From Pelodera strongyloides (lineage: Eukaryota > Nematoda > Chromadorea > Rhabditida > Rhabditidae), in the NCBI GenBank assembly GCA_036852015.1, contig JAANDG010000169.1, positions 124,001 through 188,000 on the forward strand: a stretch of 64,000 nt of DNA, given 5' to 3'. The number at the start of each line of letters is the position of its first letter. Position 1 is the first letter of the stretch. Of this stretch, positions 48,501 through 60,059 are shown in pieces. A program made the position numbers and the translations under genes. The notes beneath the pieces were generated by a model, which had not been told where the DNA came from, did not search any database, and was given only the letters and a program-made list of their open reading frames with translations.

Positions 48501-51500
48501 TTGTCTGCAAATTATCAATGACATTATCGCGGCTCATTGAAGCTAACTGAAGCTCATTAAACATTGAACAGAAATGTGTCTGATTTATGGTAAACATATA
48601 ACAAAATATAATGAATTCAACAATTATTTATTGCAAATTCAACAATCGAATAAAATATTATTTCATTTAGATAATTGCCGCTCCCCGGAACGAGCGAGTT
48701 CAATTACGCGAGAACTTTTCTTTACCGGCAATTTTCTCGAATAAATCATTGTCGAGCAACAATTCATCAAACAAATCGAATGGTATGGATGCAAGTTTAT
48801 TTTCTTTATTATCATAAGTTGTCTTTCGCGGCGTGCAAGTTCATGCGATCTTGGCTCACAATTAGGTCGCAAGGTTGCCCGCTGATTTCATTGTGCTAGA
48901 TAACGAAAGTGAGGATTCTGCGTTCTACGTGCACATATATATCATTAAACAAATTAGGCGCGCAGACGCACACTTAGGTAAACAATAGAGTTCGTCGAAC
49001 CCCTATTTCCATAGAGACGGCGAACACATAATTCCTTTTTTTTTCTCATAAAGTACATTCTAACTAATCGACTTCGTCGTTAGATGGAGAAGTATCTCAA
49101 CCCATGAATGGATTCTTGTCGTATTCCTAGCTACCGTTAACATTCTAATTGCAGACTCCGTCTCCTACAAACTGAACGGGCGTGTCGGCTTTGCGAGCAC
49201 ATCCCTGAATGGTGGATCAATAACTGATCGATCAATCAATAATCAGGAGAATGGAATCGAGAAACCGAGAAAGAATGCTACGAATACTGCAGTAAGGAGG
49301 AACACGAGAAAGATGACAGGGATGCCGAAGAAGAGGACTGTGAAGAGAGCAGGTAGAGAAAGAGAGAGAGAGAGAGTTGGACACTGTACCAATGAGACAC
49401 AGACAGAACAAGGGGACCGAGACAGAATGATAGGTCTAAATAGTCATTGCAGCATCGGTCGAAGCTCCCGAATCCACCCATTCCAAAGGCGACGACGTCG
49501 ATTCCGGAAAAGCGGCTTCCATCGATGGGAGTGTCAGGACAGCAGAGACATCAGACAGTCAGAGAAGCAGAGAAGACGACGAGAGAGCGAGTGGTGAGGA
49601 GGAATAGAGAAACAATTTATGTGAAAGAGTCTGTGTTCCTGGGGGTTTACCTCCCGTTTGATAAGGTATGCATGAGGTGTAAAACTGATGGGAGGGCAGC
49701 TGAGTGCCGTATTCATCCGGCCTGCCACTCAGGTAAAATTAAGATTAAATACTTTCTACGCTACTAACCTTCAGTTAAATATTTCCAGCGAGCGGATCCG
49801 GACCATCAGAAGACAGCGGAAGCGCTATTGAAGAAGAGAACGAGAGTGCCATAGGGAGTGAAGCCAATGAAGATAACGCAGAAGCAGAGGAACGTGGAGA
49901 GAGTGGAGGAATTGAGGAGGTGGAAAAGAAAAAGGCAAGTTAAAAATACTGCAATATGTATGGAGGGAGAGATGCTGAAAAGGAAAAGAAAAAAACCAGG
50001 GGGAGTAACTCAAACTTTTTGTTCCTTCAGGATTCCGTGCATGAAGATTCTGGACAACGAATAGAAGAAGAACGCAGAGAAAACGTTGACGAGGCTGCAA
50101 ATGGTTTGTTGAATTCAGTGTCCTTTGTTGAAGACTCCAATTTCTTGTCTGTCTGTCTGTCTTGCTCGTTTTTTTCCGCTTCCTCACTGTTATATGCTGC
50201 TCTTCTTCTAAGTATTTACAATCATTATAATAAAACTCAATAGGAAATTTCAGAACCCATAGTTGCATCAGATGAAGCGGTCCTCTCGGAAGCAGTCTCG
50301 TCTAATCAAGAGGAGCGAGACGGTGCCGCAACAAAGATTCAGGCAACATATCGTGGATACAGGACAAGGAAACGACTAAAGAATACGGAGCAATTGTTGC
50401 CAGAAGATACTCATCAAGGTAGGCTATTGCGATAGAACAGTTACAGTCAATCCCGGTGTCTGCCCAATTCTCTTATAAAAATGCTTGACTCTTTGACATG
50501 AAAACGTCGTTTCAAAGACGTGCAAATAATAAAATTGTCACATTTGAAAACATTTTTTCCTTAGAAAACGAGAATGACGATGTAGAAAATGCTGAAGAAA
50601 CTCCAACCACAAATGTGGCTGCTGACGGTGAGCCAGCAGAGAAAGAGCATGCAAACGATGGAGACACTCGAGAAGAAAACGGCCCTGATAGAACACCAAC
50701 ACCGGATAGGCAAGAGAAGGCAGCCATTAAGATACAAGCGGTATTCAGAGGATACAACACGAGAAAACATCTGAAGCATGGTGAGCTTGAGTTTGACTCT
50801 GGTTTCTAAAGAGTTCATGTGTATTTTTACAGTCTAACGTAAAATCTATACATTCCATTGCAAGTCAAACAAATGTTGGATTTTTACAGGGCCGTGCAGA
50901 ATCCAGTATTTAAAGGGTCTTGAACAGACATGGTACGACCAGACTTCAGAATGGTAATTATTCTTGAGATGTTTAGTTGGTTTTTCCGAAGAGCCTCCAC
51001 TTATCCTCGAGAATCAAGGAGTCGAGACACCAGACATGGAAGATCGACCAGACACCGAGGAACCAGTCAGAGACGCAGTGGTCGAAGAACAGAAAAAGCC
51101 TACTGCTGCTCAAGGAGGAGAGCCGAGTAGGTTGCATTTATATGATACACTTTTCAAGTTATGCAACGACGAACCCAATTTCAAACATGTGCGCGCTGGC
51201 GGTGAACAAACTGAGGTGGGTCACACGTGGCACACTTGTGGCACATCTGCCGCACCCCTTTTCTCAGGAACCCACCTCATTTTCGTGGTCTTCCAAAAAA
51301 TTAATTTCAGTGATCACATACACTGTGAGTGTGTTGACCGGAAATAGATGGGGAGCCGATACGGAGGCCGACCTTTATGTGGTCATATATGGAGATGATA
51401 GGACGAGCAAGAAGTTTGAGCTAACGCAAGAGGTGTGTTTTATACTTCAATGCTAAGAGTAAGACGTCGTTAGTTACTCTTTAAAAACAGAATTAGCCCT

Positions 51501-54500
51501 AAAATTATCATGGTTTGCTCATATCATATAGGCCTTCAGTAAAGCAGCCAGAGATTGTACTGCTAGACTGATATACCTGTTCGTCACAACTTTGGCCGGG
51601 CTAGACTGATATACCTCTTCGTCACAACTTTGAAGCTTTGGCCGGGCGTGGACTACAAAAAATGGGTGGGCCTACGCATGGCCGCCCACACTTTTCGGGC
51701 TCAGTGTAGGCGCGCCCGGCCAAGTTACCTGCTCTCCTGCATTTATTGTCGTTTTCCGTCCGTTCAGGACTCTCGCAACTGGTTACAGAATGATGAGGCA
51801 AAGCACAAGGCAAACCAGCTCGATTCTTTCCATTTGGAGTCGCCCAATCTGGGAACACTTAACAAGATTACGATTGGACACGAGAAGAGAGGATACGGTA
51901 ACTGTTTGCTTCCCATGGCTAGAATTTATTGGATGCATGAAATTACTGTAAGGAGAGAGAGAGAGGCTAGAGAGAGAAAGTTACATGTCCTCCCGTCTTA
52001 TGGGAACTATCATAGAACGAGAATACGTTTCAAATACATTTTAAATTAAATTCATTACTACGATATTACTTCTATTAGTTCGTCCTCTGGCCTTTGGCGA
52101 TAGTAAAGCAAATTTTGGCGCCGGCTGGGGTTATGTAGATGCGGCTATCAACTTTTTTTCCTGGACTTTAATAGTTTAGTCAATTCGTCTTTATCCTTTT
52201 AAGGCAAATATTTAGGAGCGGGTGTTTTTGTTGACTACGTCCTCGTCACGGAAAATATAGTCGACGGACGACAATTTGTGTTTTTCTGCTCAAAATGGCT
52301 GGACAGTGGGCAGGTGGGCAACAACAACATGTTTCGGTAATAACCTTTAGTGGATCGAAAAAAGGGTGGCAATGCGGTAGTACTTGAATAGCTAGGGATA
52401 CGTGGACCAAAAAGAAACCAACAATAAGAAGCCAATTTCTAAGGAATAACATAACATAACATAACATTTATTACGAACATAAAATGTCACCCAAGTTTTG
52501 TCAATTAAATACCAAATCGATATTACAAGAGTTCTTCGCAACTTCGCAATGTTAAAAATATTGGTAATAGAGAAACTTATTGTTAGGTCGATGGCAAAAT
52601 CGAGCGATCTCTTCCGGTCTCCGCATTTTACTATATCAGCAGTATCCCGGAAGATACAATGACAACACGTAGGTTTTTGTTAGCTTAGTCTTTATTTATC
52701 TTACTTATTTTTTACGCGAAGCCAGTGGCGATCCTAATGCAAGCTCGTGTCGTACCAATAGTGACAATTTACTATTTACTCAGGAGAGACTGAGCTTACT
52801 GTTAGTTAAATTTGGCTAGATGTTCATCAGCTTCTTGAGTGTAGTCAGCACACGTGGCGTACAGGTGTTCTCCACATCATAGATATGTACTTTAGAAGGT
52901 CGTTGGGAATTCATTTTACATAATGGTACCCGAGATGGTCTTGGCGGGACCACTTCTAATTTGAATATTGTTGGTTACGGTACGGAGGGAAGTTCTGTTA
53001 CAACGATCACAACCGATAAGACACTACAGCAAGTACCGTCGACGTCTTTAATACAGGTATCGATTTATTAGTCAGATCACATACTTGGTGCAAAATAGGC
53101 GCTCTTTGGTTCAAATGAGCTAATTGGAACTTGGAACACAAGGGACAAATTTCGCTTATTTTACTGTAATACTACTTTATCGTAGCACTAAAATACCACA
53201 TTCAGGTTGACTTCGGTGAGATTGGAGACCTTCTGAAGGTTCGATTCGAGGCGGACGGCACGGGCGACAAGCCCGACTACTTTTTGGAATATGTGGAGTT
53301 GAGAGATCTGGACACTGAGGAACGAGTGGCTGTCAGGTAAACAGGATTTATGTCTTTACTCATGCCTAGTACTACGATTTAATTCTCGTGTAGTTTTGAG
53401 CACTGTGTAAAAATATCTGTGAGAACACATTTATCCATCAGTGAAGCTTATTGATATGGAAATGCCTTCGGAGCGGAAAAAAGTAATATAACATACTATA
53501 TATTTACACCCAAGTAAGATATTTTTGTATCTTACTTGGCTGTAAATATGTTGTCTTCCAGGGTTGGAAAATGGCTGGACATCACGGGCGAGCACTCGAA
53601 GAAGCCACAACCTTTCCGAGAAATTAGTGTTTTCCGCGCAGGAGTTCAACCTTTACCAGGTATGCTGAGTGATATATCATATATCAAGTTTACATCGTAA
53701 ATAGATTTTTTCTGAAGCGCTTGGACAATATGTATCGAGCGTCCCCCAATAATGAGATTGCTCCGTCTGGTAGAAATTCTTATTTGGAGATAATTCAATC
53801 AATAAAAATGTTGCTATGATCACAATTTATTATGTAAATCATTTTTTTTTTCATTCAATAAAAGCCTTGCTGAAAAACTTACAAGGCCAAGTCAATAAAC
53901 GTTTTATTTATTTTCGGAGTACTGGAGTACCGGATTTTAGAATTACTGTAATTCAATGTATGTTTCCTTTTCAGTAATGTCGTACGAAGGCAAAGTATAC
54001 GGAGCCGACTTCTCCCTATTAAAATCTAACCAATTAAAAGCACAGATTATTGGAGAGTTTAGCGACAGTGGGGTGTTTCCACTCACTATGGTACCCAAGA
54101 GCAAGAATGTGAGTTTGTATTATACTGATTAAAATCATATGTTTCATGTACGCTATATAGTATTATAAGGAAAAGCTTGTGTGATGTGCTGCGCTATCAT
54201 TTCTTACTTCAATCAGACAGTAGCCGACGGAAATAGCATGTTGGATTTAGTAATGTAGAATGATCAGGGTTTGAGTTTGAGAAACATTACTCAATAAAAC
54301 ACCAAAAACTCACAGAATTATGCCCTGAGGGAGAGACTCTGCCAGATACCGTAGTCGTAAGCATTTTTCTAGCGTGTTCGACCTTTTAAAGCGAATTACC
54401 CGTCGGTTGTTGAAACGCATCGTGGACAACGGAATTCTTGCGCATTTATGCTAATTTACTCGAATTTAGCTCGATTTTTTATTCTAATTTATGTTCATTT

Positions 54501-57500
54501 GCATAAGCTGCATAAGAATGCTGGTGTACTCGATGCGTTTCAAAAACCGGTCGGTATTTCGCTGTAATTAATTACTCAATTAGATAATTCTATATTTCAG
54601 GCTTTCTCCTTCAAAGCGGAATGCGTTTACTTGGGAAGGGTGCATGGCGTTCGTGTTATTGGCGATTTTTCCGAATTCGGTAACAAAATTTAATTATTTA
54701 AACCGGATTGCAAAATATTTATTAACCAATTTATTAACCAAGTTGAGATATAAATAACACGTATGCAACATAATTTACCTATACCGCATATATGTTTTAA
54801 TATAAAACGTGTGCATAAAACATTTTTTCAGTTAAAATATTTAGTAATCAATTTTAGTTTGTTTGTATCTGGTTGTCGCTCAGTTTCGTTTTATATATTC
54901 TTTTAGGTGAGGGCGTGCTGGAGGGATTCTCATTATTACAAGAAATTTACGATAAGCATGGACTCAACGAGATGAATATGGGTGCAAATGTATGTACTTG
55001 ATCATAACCTGATGACTGTTAATATGCAGTTACCATAATTTTTTCTTTCTGGAGACGTAGAGACTATGCCTATGCTCCAAAATTTCGCCAAATAATATAC
55101 ATTTCCTCTGACGGGAACTGATCGTGTCATCGATAATCGACACGTCTCATTCTAGATCGTGGCCACGAGTGCCCATGTCAGGGAGTCTACACACTGTCCC
55201 TACCGATATGTAATGGCTTTGGGGCGGATATTGGATTTACCGGATAACGAGGAGAAAGGACTCTATTTCAAGCATCTAGCACTTACGGGTGAGTAGCTCA
55301 ACTAACTTTGTATCTTTCTCTCTCTCTTGTCATCTCTTTTCCCTATCGCTATATGTTCCCAACCCAAATTTCGTCTTTAAAGCGAAATGCTAGCCCCTTT
55401 GGAAAATTTGCATATGATAGGCAAATCCAATGTATCCTATGCCAACTTTGTACGATCGTCCACGGCAATCGTACAAAATTAGCATAGAATACATAGGATT
55501 TGCTTATCATATGCAAATTTTCCAAAGAGGCTAGCATTTCTCTTTAAAACTAAAATTAGTCTGGCAATTCAAGTTCGTATAGTATAGGTTGCCAAATTCC
55601 AAATAATCGATTCCCAACTGTCGTGAGAAAAATGTCGACTTATTTGATTTTATTCACAAAACAATACCGTTTCTTACTGCTCTTTGACTGGGAAAGTAAT
55701 TTAGACAATACTAAAATAGAATAAATAAACATAATATATTCAGGTATGGAGGGTCTTTCGACTCGAAATAAGAAAGACGTTCGAGAGAGTGCGGAGGACC
55801 ATTGGGCGTTGTCGTTGAGTCTCAAGGTGAGATTTTGAACCAACACTGAACTCACTCGTTTCACGTTCCGTTTCAAAAAACGACTGTCAACTACTTCAAG
55901 CGTGTGCTGTACTAATTACATAAGAATCGATTCAAACCCCGGTTTTATAGCGGATTTTCAACAAATGTTACAATCTTTTGGAGTTTCGCATCCGCAGTAA
56001 ACCCAAACCCAAACCTAGCCCCTAGATCTTAATAATAATAATAAATCTTTATTGGTCGATGGATAAGGCAAAGAAAAATGAGGCAAAAACGTGAATTTTG
56101 TAAAGACCAAAAGGAATCTTTTAATCAATTTTTTGGTCTGTTTTCAGGAAGGCTCCAATGCATTCCCCTATGCTGAAATATGTGCTGGCCCATCATCTTA
56201 TTCAATGCAAATAAAGCACGAGGAGGAGAAAACAACGGAATCCGAGCTCAAGTACACAGTAAGTTGACAAAACTAGTCTTCTTTTTTTTTCGCTAGAGAT
56301 AACCTTATATAATATTGTTGGAAACACTTATTTTATTTGCCGACGAAATTGCTCGAGTAAATGAAACATAATTCACAGCGCAGAGATATCGTATTGTTTA
56401 ATTTACAAATATGTGACTTGGATTGGCGCAGTACCTTAGCATTTGTTAACTTGCCACATTTAGATCCTGGTTCCAATTCATATATTTAGTTGCGCAGTAA
56501 ACCTGTGGGCACGGTCGACAAGGTGCGTCTGGGCGTGGACAAGCTCGGAGAGTACAAACTGGCCGTGAAGAAGGTGAGAGTTGCGGTTTGATGTTATTGT
56601 ACTAACAAATCTCTTACGCTCTTACTTAGAGCGTGCTCCTTTATTGAAGGGTAGATCAATACAATGTTCATCGCTTATGAATTTATAATAAAGGTTTATT
56701 GATTACATAAATAACATATAATCAAAAGGCAACCCTAAGACGGAAATGCGCTTTACCAAACCTCTTAGTGTGGGCTTTGCTCCTGCTCAGAGCTCCTCAG
56801 CAGTAGACGAAGAGATCCAAATACCAATTTGTCGATTCCTTCGGCCTAGGGCAATAATTTTACCCTCTGTGGTCTGTAGATACGTTGAATATTTAAGGCC
56901 TCTGCTTCTTGGAAACCGAACCTACGCTGCGTACAGGGTTTAAGCTGTTGCAAAATATCTGCATTTCAGATGCGTCTCGTCAACACACAAACCGGGGAGG
57001 AGATACGGTATCCATCTGTGGATACAGTATTCACCGACCATTCGGTGTTCGAGTTTCCTACAGTATACCCAGACGTCCCTCCAAAACAGAGTACTGTATT
57101 TTTATAAACATATCGTATATTCATTTGGTGCGAGCTTATACAACCTAGCAAAGCTGCCGTGTTCGCCAGGGATTTTTTAATCAACTGTGGGTAGTGGGCT
57201 CATAGTTATTACAGAATCGTATCTATGTGCCACATAAAATACCGTATATTCTTCAGATCACGTCTACTCGCTTCAAATAGTGACGGAATCAGTAGGCGGT
57301 GTAATCGTACCCATTGTCACCTTGGTAGGCCATAATGGTACGAGTGGGCGGAGACTTCTGCGACCTGAAGAGGCACCAATTGAGACGGGAATGGTAATCA
57401 ATTAGTTTTATCTTGAATTTATGTGAAAGAGGGTAACTTAGCTCTTAAACTCCAAACACTACATTTATGGATTATATAATAGTTTATTGAGGATATGTAA

Positions 57501-58520
57501 TTAACACATCTCACCCTAAGATACCACGCTTCACAACGCGGATTACTATGGGTATTAGCGACTATGTGCAGAAATTAAGAACTGACAGAAACGTAAAAGG
57601 TAACTACAGAAATCAGCCGAAAATCGCTGAACAAACACGAAACTGATTTTCTTTTTTTCTTTAGATTTCGACTTTCGAAGTCGAGGCAGTCGACTTGGGC
57701 GCGTTGGAGACCGTATACGTTTCATACCAAGCAGAAAGGGTGAGCGAAGTTGTTTGAATAATGCTTCTTCGCGTTCGGTTCGCCACCTTATTAGATCAAA
57801 ATATATACGCCTTATAATTAGAGGTAACATTTCCACGAAAAAAGGGGTACTACTAAGAAGTGAGGACCACGGGCAGAAAATAATATGGTTTATTGATAAG
57901 ATACATTTTTTTCGAATTTTGGCTTTTGCAAGGGAACTGGTAACGGTTTTTCTAATCCTCGGTCTTGAAGCCAAAATCATCCTAACAATAAGTGGAAGAA
58001 ATACTCAAATAGAAAACGCCAATTCCGTCAAAGGAAAGTTTTCTGTCTCATCAAGTTTCGTATAACCAATCAAACACGCATATTTTCAGAATGTCGATTG
58101 GAACTTTGTTCTGAAGTTGAGCGGTGGGAACAGCTCAGTGGGTTACACTACGGGATCCATGTGAGTTGTGAGATTAGATAAGATAATATCAGGTTGAGCT
58201 CCACTCAGAGACCGAGCTCGGCGGAAAGTATAAGAGCACGAGAAGAGAAAGCTAGAGAGAGACATAGTGAGAGAGAGAAGAGCGAGAGAGCTAGAGACAG
58301 AACGAGACACATCATATAAAAGAGTCTAACAATAAGATCAATTGTAGACTTTTTATTTACTGATATTCGGTGCGCTTAGATTACTGTACATTATAGCGGA
58401 GTCTGAGCCGACGATATGCTACCCAGCTATAACTAAAGGCATTTCAGAAAAATATCCGAAGCCGATGTGGAAACTGCGTGCAGTCTTCACGAAGATCCAT
58501 CGTCACATATCGAACAATAG
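36570..58520 (+). CDS. Doublecortin - IQ - PLAT repeat protein (RP1/LOXHD1-like domain mix)
   Basis: Firm exons: 36570-36632, 36748-36780, 39489-39547, 39784-39871, 40628-40788, 41194-41320; 46832-46912; 49155-49352, 49453-49593, 49789-49934, 50031-50103, 50254-50418, 50565-50780, 50992-51126, 51311-51432, 51768-51897, 52216-52305, 52896-53056, 53206-53336, 53562-53659, 53975-54108, 54601-54679, 54907-54989, 55156-55288, 55744-55826, 56148-56258, 56490-56573, 56970-57090, 57257-57393, 57665-57739, 58090-58160, 58448-58520. The first doublecortin domain is clear (VFFYKDGDEYFTGVRVPVS, RTIDSLLDDLNQNLQMPFGV). The second is partly mapped (VAVDQLYDQNGVRIRTVDEI). An acidic linker carries two IQ motifs (AATKIQATYRGYRTRKRLK, AAIKIQAVFRGYNTRKHLK). 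PLAT repeats follow (YTVSVLTGNRWGADTEADLY ... FVFFCSKWLD), at least two clear and two or more diverged. Expected roles: microtubule binding (DCX), calmodulin binding (IQ), protein or lipid binding (PLAT), probably in cilia. Exons between 41320 and 49155 are incomplete. Confidence 0.8.
36797..36981. mobile_element. MITE, TTTAAAGCGAAAT...CCGGCC family, copy 2
   Basis: It runs from TTTAAAGCGAAATACCGGCC to GCGGGCTTTTCGCTCTAAA, about 185 bp, in intron 3 of the doublecortin/PLAT gene. The interior TTATGCAAATGGGCATAAAT is shared, inverted, with copy 3 at 54386-54567. Confidence 0.75.
37164..37229 (-). ncRNA. Candidate hammerhead ribozyme with unusual strand order
   Basis: Read on the minus strand, the order is as follows. 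Strand A: GTCGCA-CTGACGA-GCACCCCC (37229-37209). Strand C: CCTC-GTC-TGCGAC (37193-37181). Strand B: GGGGGTC-GAAA-CGAGG (37179-37164). All catalytic-core residues of a hammerhead are present. Stem I is 6 bp perfect (GTCGCA/TGCGAC) and sits directly after the GUC site and directly before CUGACGA. Stem III is 6 bp perfect (ACGAGG/CCTCGT). Stem II is five G-C pairs plus two with one bulge. The strand order A-C-B differs from the A-B-C order of types I-III. A 12-bp inverted repeat (37196-37207 with 37231-37242) encloses strand A. The motif lies on the same strand as, and 209 bp downstream of, the Penelope-like RT stop codon. Penelope-like elements are known to carry hammerheads. Activity is untested. 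Confidence 0.5.
37438..38721 (-). mobile_element. Penelope-like element reverse transcriptase ORF (427 aa, probably 5'-truncated)
   Basis: This is the only long uninterrupted ORF in the window, antisense in intron 3 of the doublecortin/PLAT gene. Residue motifs in order: PKLHKE near 85 (the conserved P-K-h-H-K before RT motif 1), FDFASLFTNLP (motif A with the catalytic Asp), IKGVPQGGNASPLLADL (motif B region), RYMDDILI (motif C, YMDD), and AAFLDLHL then a basic 'SIRHNCIIGETLR' segment typical of the Penelope thumb. No GIY-YIG nuclease follows in frame or within the 250 bp downstream, so it is either an endonuclease-deficient type or truncated. The ORF is intact with no stops, so the insertion may be young. 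The domain order and motifs argue against LTR or LINE RT. I cannot name the exact clade. Confidence 0.8.
38710..38857. repeat. 62-bp direct repeat at the 5' end of the RT ORF
   Basis: 38710-38771 and 38796-38857 appear identical over 62 bp (AATAAAAGTCAATTTTTTGA to AAAACGGCTAAAACGGCT), with 24 bp between them. The first copy overlaps the RT start codon. It may mark a partly tandem terminal repeat or the junction of a truncated Penelope insertion. Confidence 0.85.
43491..46169 (+). other. Tentative second-doublecortin exons, phases unresolved
   Basis: Segment 43491-43528 (acceptor TCATCACCAG, donor GTAAAC) reads SIPMADGYQPRK, resembling the 'RNG..PRK' turn of doublecortin repeats. Segment 46090-46169 (acceptor GCCCATTAG, donor GTTAAG) reads RSFDQFNTHIFLPRTF, resembling the 'SFEQLLTHIT' helix. 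The next firm exon (46832-46912) continues the repeat. The phases between 41320, 43528 and 46090 do not join directly, so at least one exon is missing or a boundary is wrong. Another candidate, 48314-48392, fits phase between 46912 and 49155 but lacks doublecortin features. Confidence 0.3.
46938..46982. repeat. (AG)n-rich microsatellite
   Basis: A GAGAGA tract with GAGC interruptions just after the exon ending at 46912. Simple sequence; purine-rich tracts recur at 47760-47870 and 58230-58310. Confidence 0.85.
51563..51632. repeat. Tandem-like duplication of about 32 bp
   Basis: CTAGACTGATATACCTGTTC at 51563 and CTAGACTGATATACCTCTTC at 51601 are each followed by GTCACAACTTTG. They lie in the intron between two exons of the first PLAT repeat. 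A local duplication. Confidence 0.8.
54386..54567. mobile_element. MITE, TTTAAAGCGAAAT...CCGG family, copy 3
   Basis: It runs from TTTAAAGCGAATTACCCGTC to GGTCGGTATTTCGCTGTAAT, about 182 bp, in a PLAT-region intron. It contains ATGCTAATTTACTCGAATTT, whose inverse pattern occurs in copy 2 (36797-36981). Confidence 0.75.
55376..55548. mobile_element. Foldback element with TTTAAAGCGAAATGCTAGCC ends
   Basis: The left arm TTTAAAGCGAAATGCTAGCC is followed by TTTGGAAAATTTGCATATGA. The right arm is nearly its exact inverse and ends ATTTCTCTTTAAA. Arms are about 75 bp, total about 173 bp. Its interior matches 3740-3903 and its outer ends match the CCGGCC family, linking the two groups. Confidence 0.8.
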
Positions 58521-60059
58521 TTGTAATGTAGAACTTTCATAAAAATGCGAGAGTTGTTTTTATTTACATAGGTGTAACATAATTACTAGGTGCTAGATAT
58601 ATTTCGTTAACACATATCTGTATAATATTTTCGCATAGTACATTATTACTCCAATAACCCAAACCCAAACTGCTCATGTCTAGTCAATAGTTATAAAACC
58701 CCCGTTATGCCATAAGAATAGGTATTTTATTTCTCAATCATTCCCGATGTTTCTTCAATGTGATCTTTGCTTTACATATCGTGCTACCATTTGTTAGAGA
58801 CTATTTTGAAAGCTTGCTTCACTGTCACTTTACAGAGATATAATACATGTACTATAAAAGATTTACGTTTTGTTTGGTAAATATAAGACTGCAACAAATG
58901 AAACCATGGAGACTCCAGTTACATTCAGTTACACTTTACACTCATTCTTCTGTAATTAGAGTAACCTGAAAACTCCGTAGCACAAATTAACGTTTACTAT
59001 ACTTTTATTTTCATTGTTTCATTTTTTGTTTAAACTATTATTAGGCAAAAAACTCCAAATAAGGTTGCAATACCACTTTAATGGAAACAACAGTGATTAT
59101 CCTTTTCTAGCAAGGAGACCTAATAATCCTAACGAAAAGTACCGTAATGAAAGCTGGGGTCTAACTCTGAAACTTTCATATTTGTAGGAACTAGGAACTA
59201 CATTCCACATCCTATGTAAAATTGCGATACAAATTATAAAACTCGTACACATGAAAATGAAATAATGTCCCAGACCACAGAGAAACCATTTATAACCAGT
59301 CAAATGGTTTTCCCGAAAAAAAAGCTTCTAGACCATGCGGTGACCACTTGACGACGGTTTTCGAGAAGACTTTGCCAATTGGTCGCCAAGCGGTCAGCGA
59401 ACGGTTTGGAACACGCAAAAAGCGGGAACCGTCGCCAAATTGCTTCCCCCCGTTCCTATGTATCAAAATACCAGTTCCAGTCACTTCATACAGTTTTCAA
59501 GCACACTTATTTCAACTAACCTTTTGGTGCATTTAATAAGTAAAAAATAAACTGCCAATTTCCGCAGCGGACGGTAACAAAGTGTAACGTCATTTCTTAA
59601 CTGAAACTAAACCAAAACACTGAAATCTCCCCTTCAGTCCGCCATTGAAACATTCCACAATTCCCTCCAAATTTTTATTCAGAGTTCAATAACATAACAA
59701 CAGGAATAAATCAACAGGAATAAATCAACAAAGAAAATAACAACAGTGTTAAATAGTTTTCAAATTATCCTTTCACTACTTTCATAATAATCAGGAAAAG
59801 AATCTAACACAAATTTAAAATAATAAAACAACTAAACAACAATGGATTGCTCTACAAAGGTCACACAACACATATAGCTACAACATAGCTCACGCTACAA
59901 ATTAGAAGCAAAAATTAAGACAAAGAACAAAATTGCTCAATCAAGTGCAACACTACAAAAGGGTCCAACAAAAAAAGGAAACATAAAATACAGTAATCCC
60001 GTCGACTCCCCATCCCCATGGAAGGTTCAGGGAGTGGGTGCTTAGGGAAGGGTCACCCC
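58521..60059. other. Intergenic region between convergent genes
   Basis: It holds the 3' ends of the doublecortin/PLAT gene and RRS1. I see no exon, RNA gene or named repeat. ORFs at 59290-59536 on both strands show no coding features. Confidence 0.4.

Noticed and set aside
49825..50268. 147-codon minus-strand ORF
   Set aside because: It is the shadow of acidic plus-strand exons of the doublecortin/PLAT gene, whose phases and IQ motif fit.
52081..52200. Possible exon reading SKANFGAGWGYVD between PLAT exons
   Set aside because: The adjacent exon at 52216 continues the PLAT fold in phase with 51897, and this segment has no good donor.
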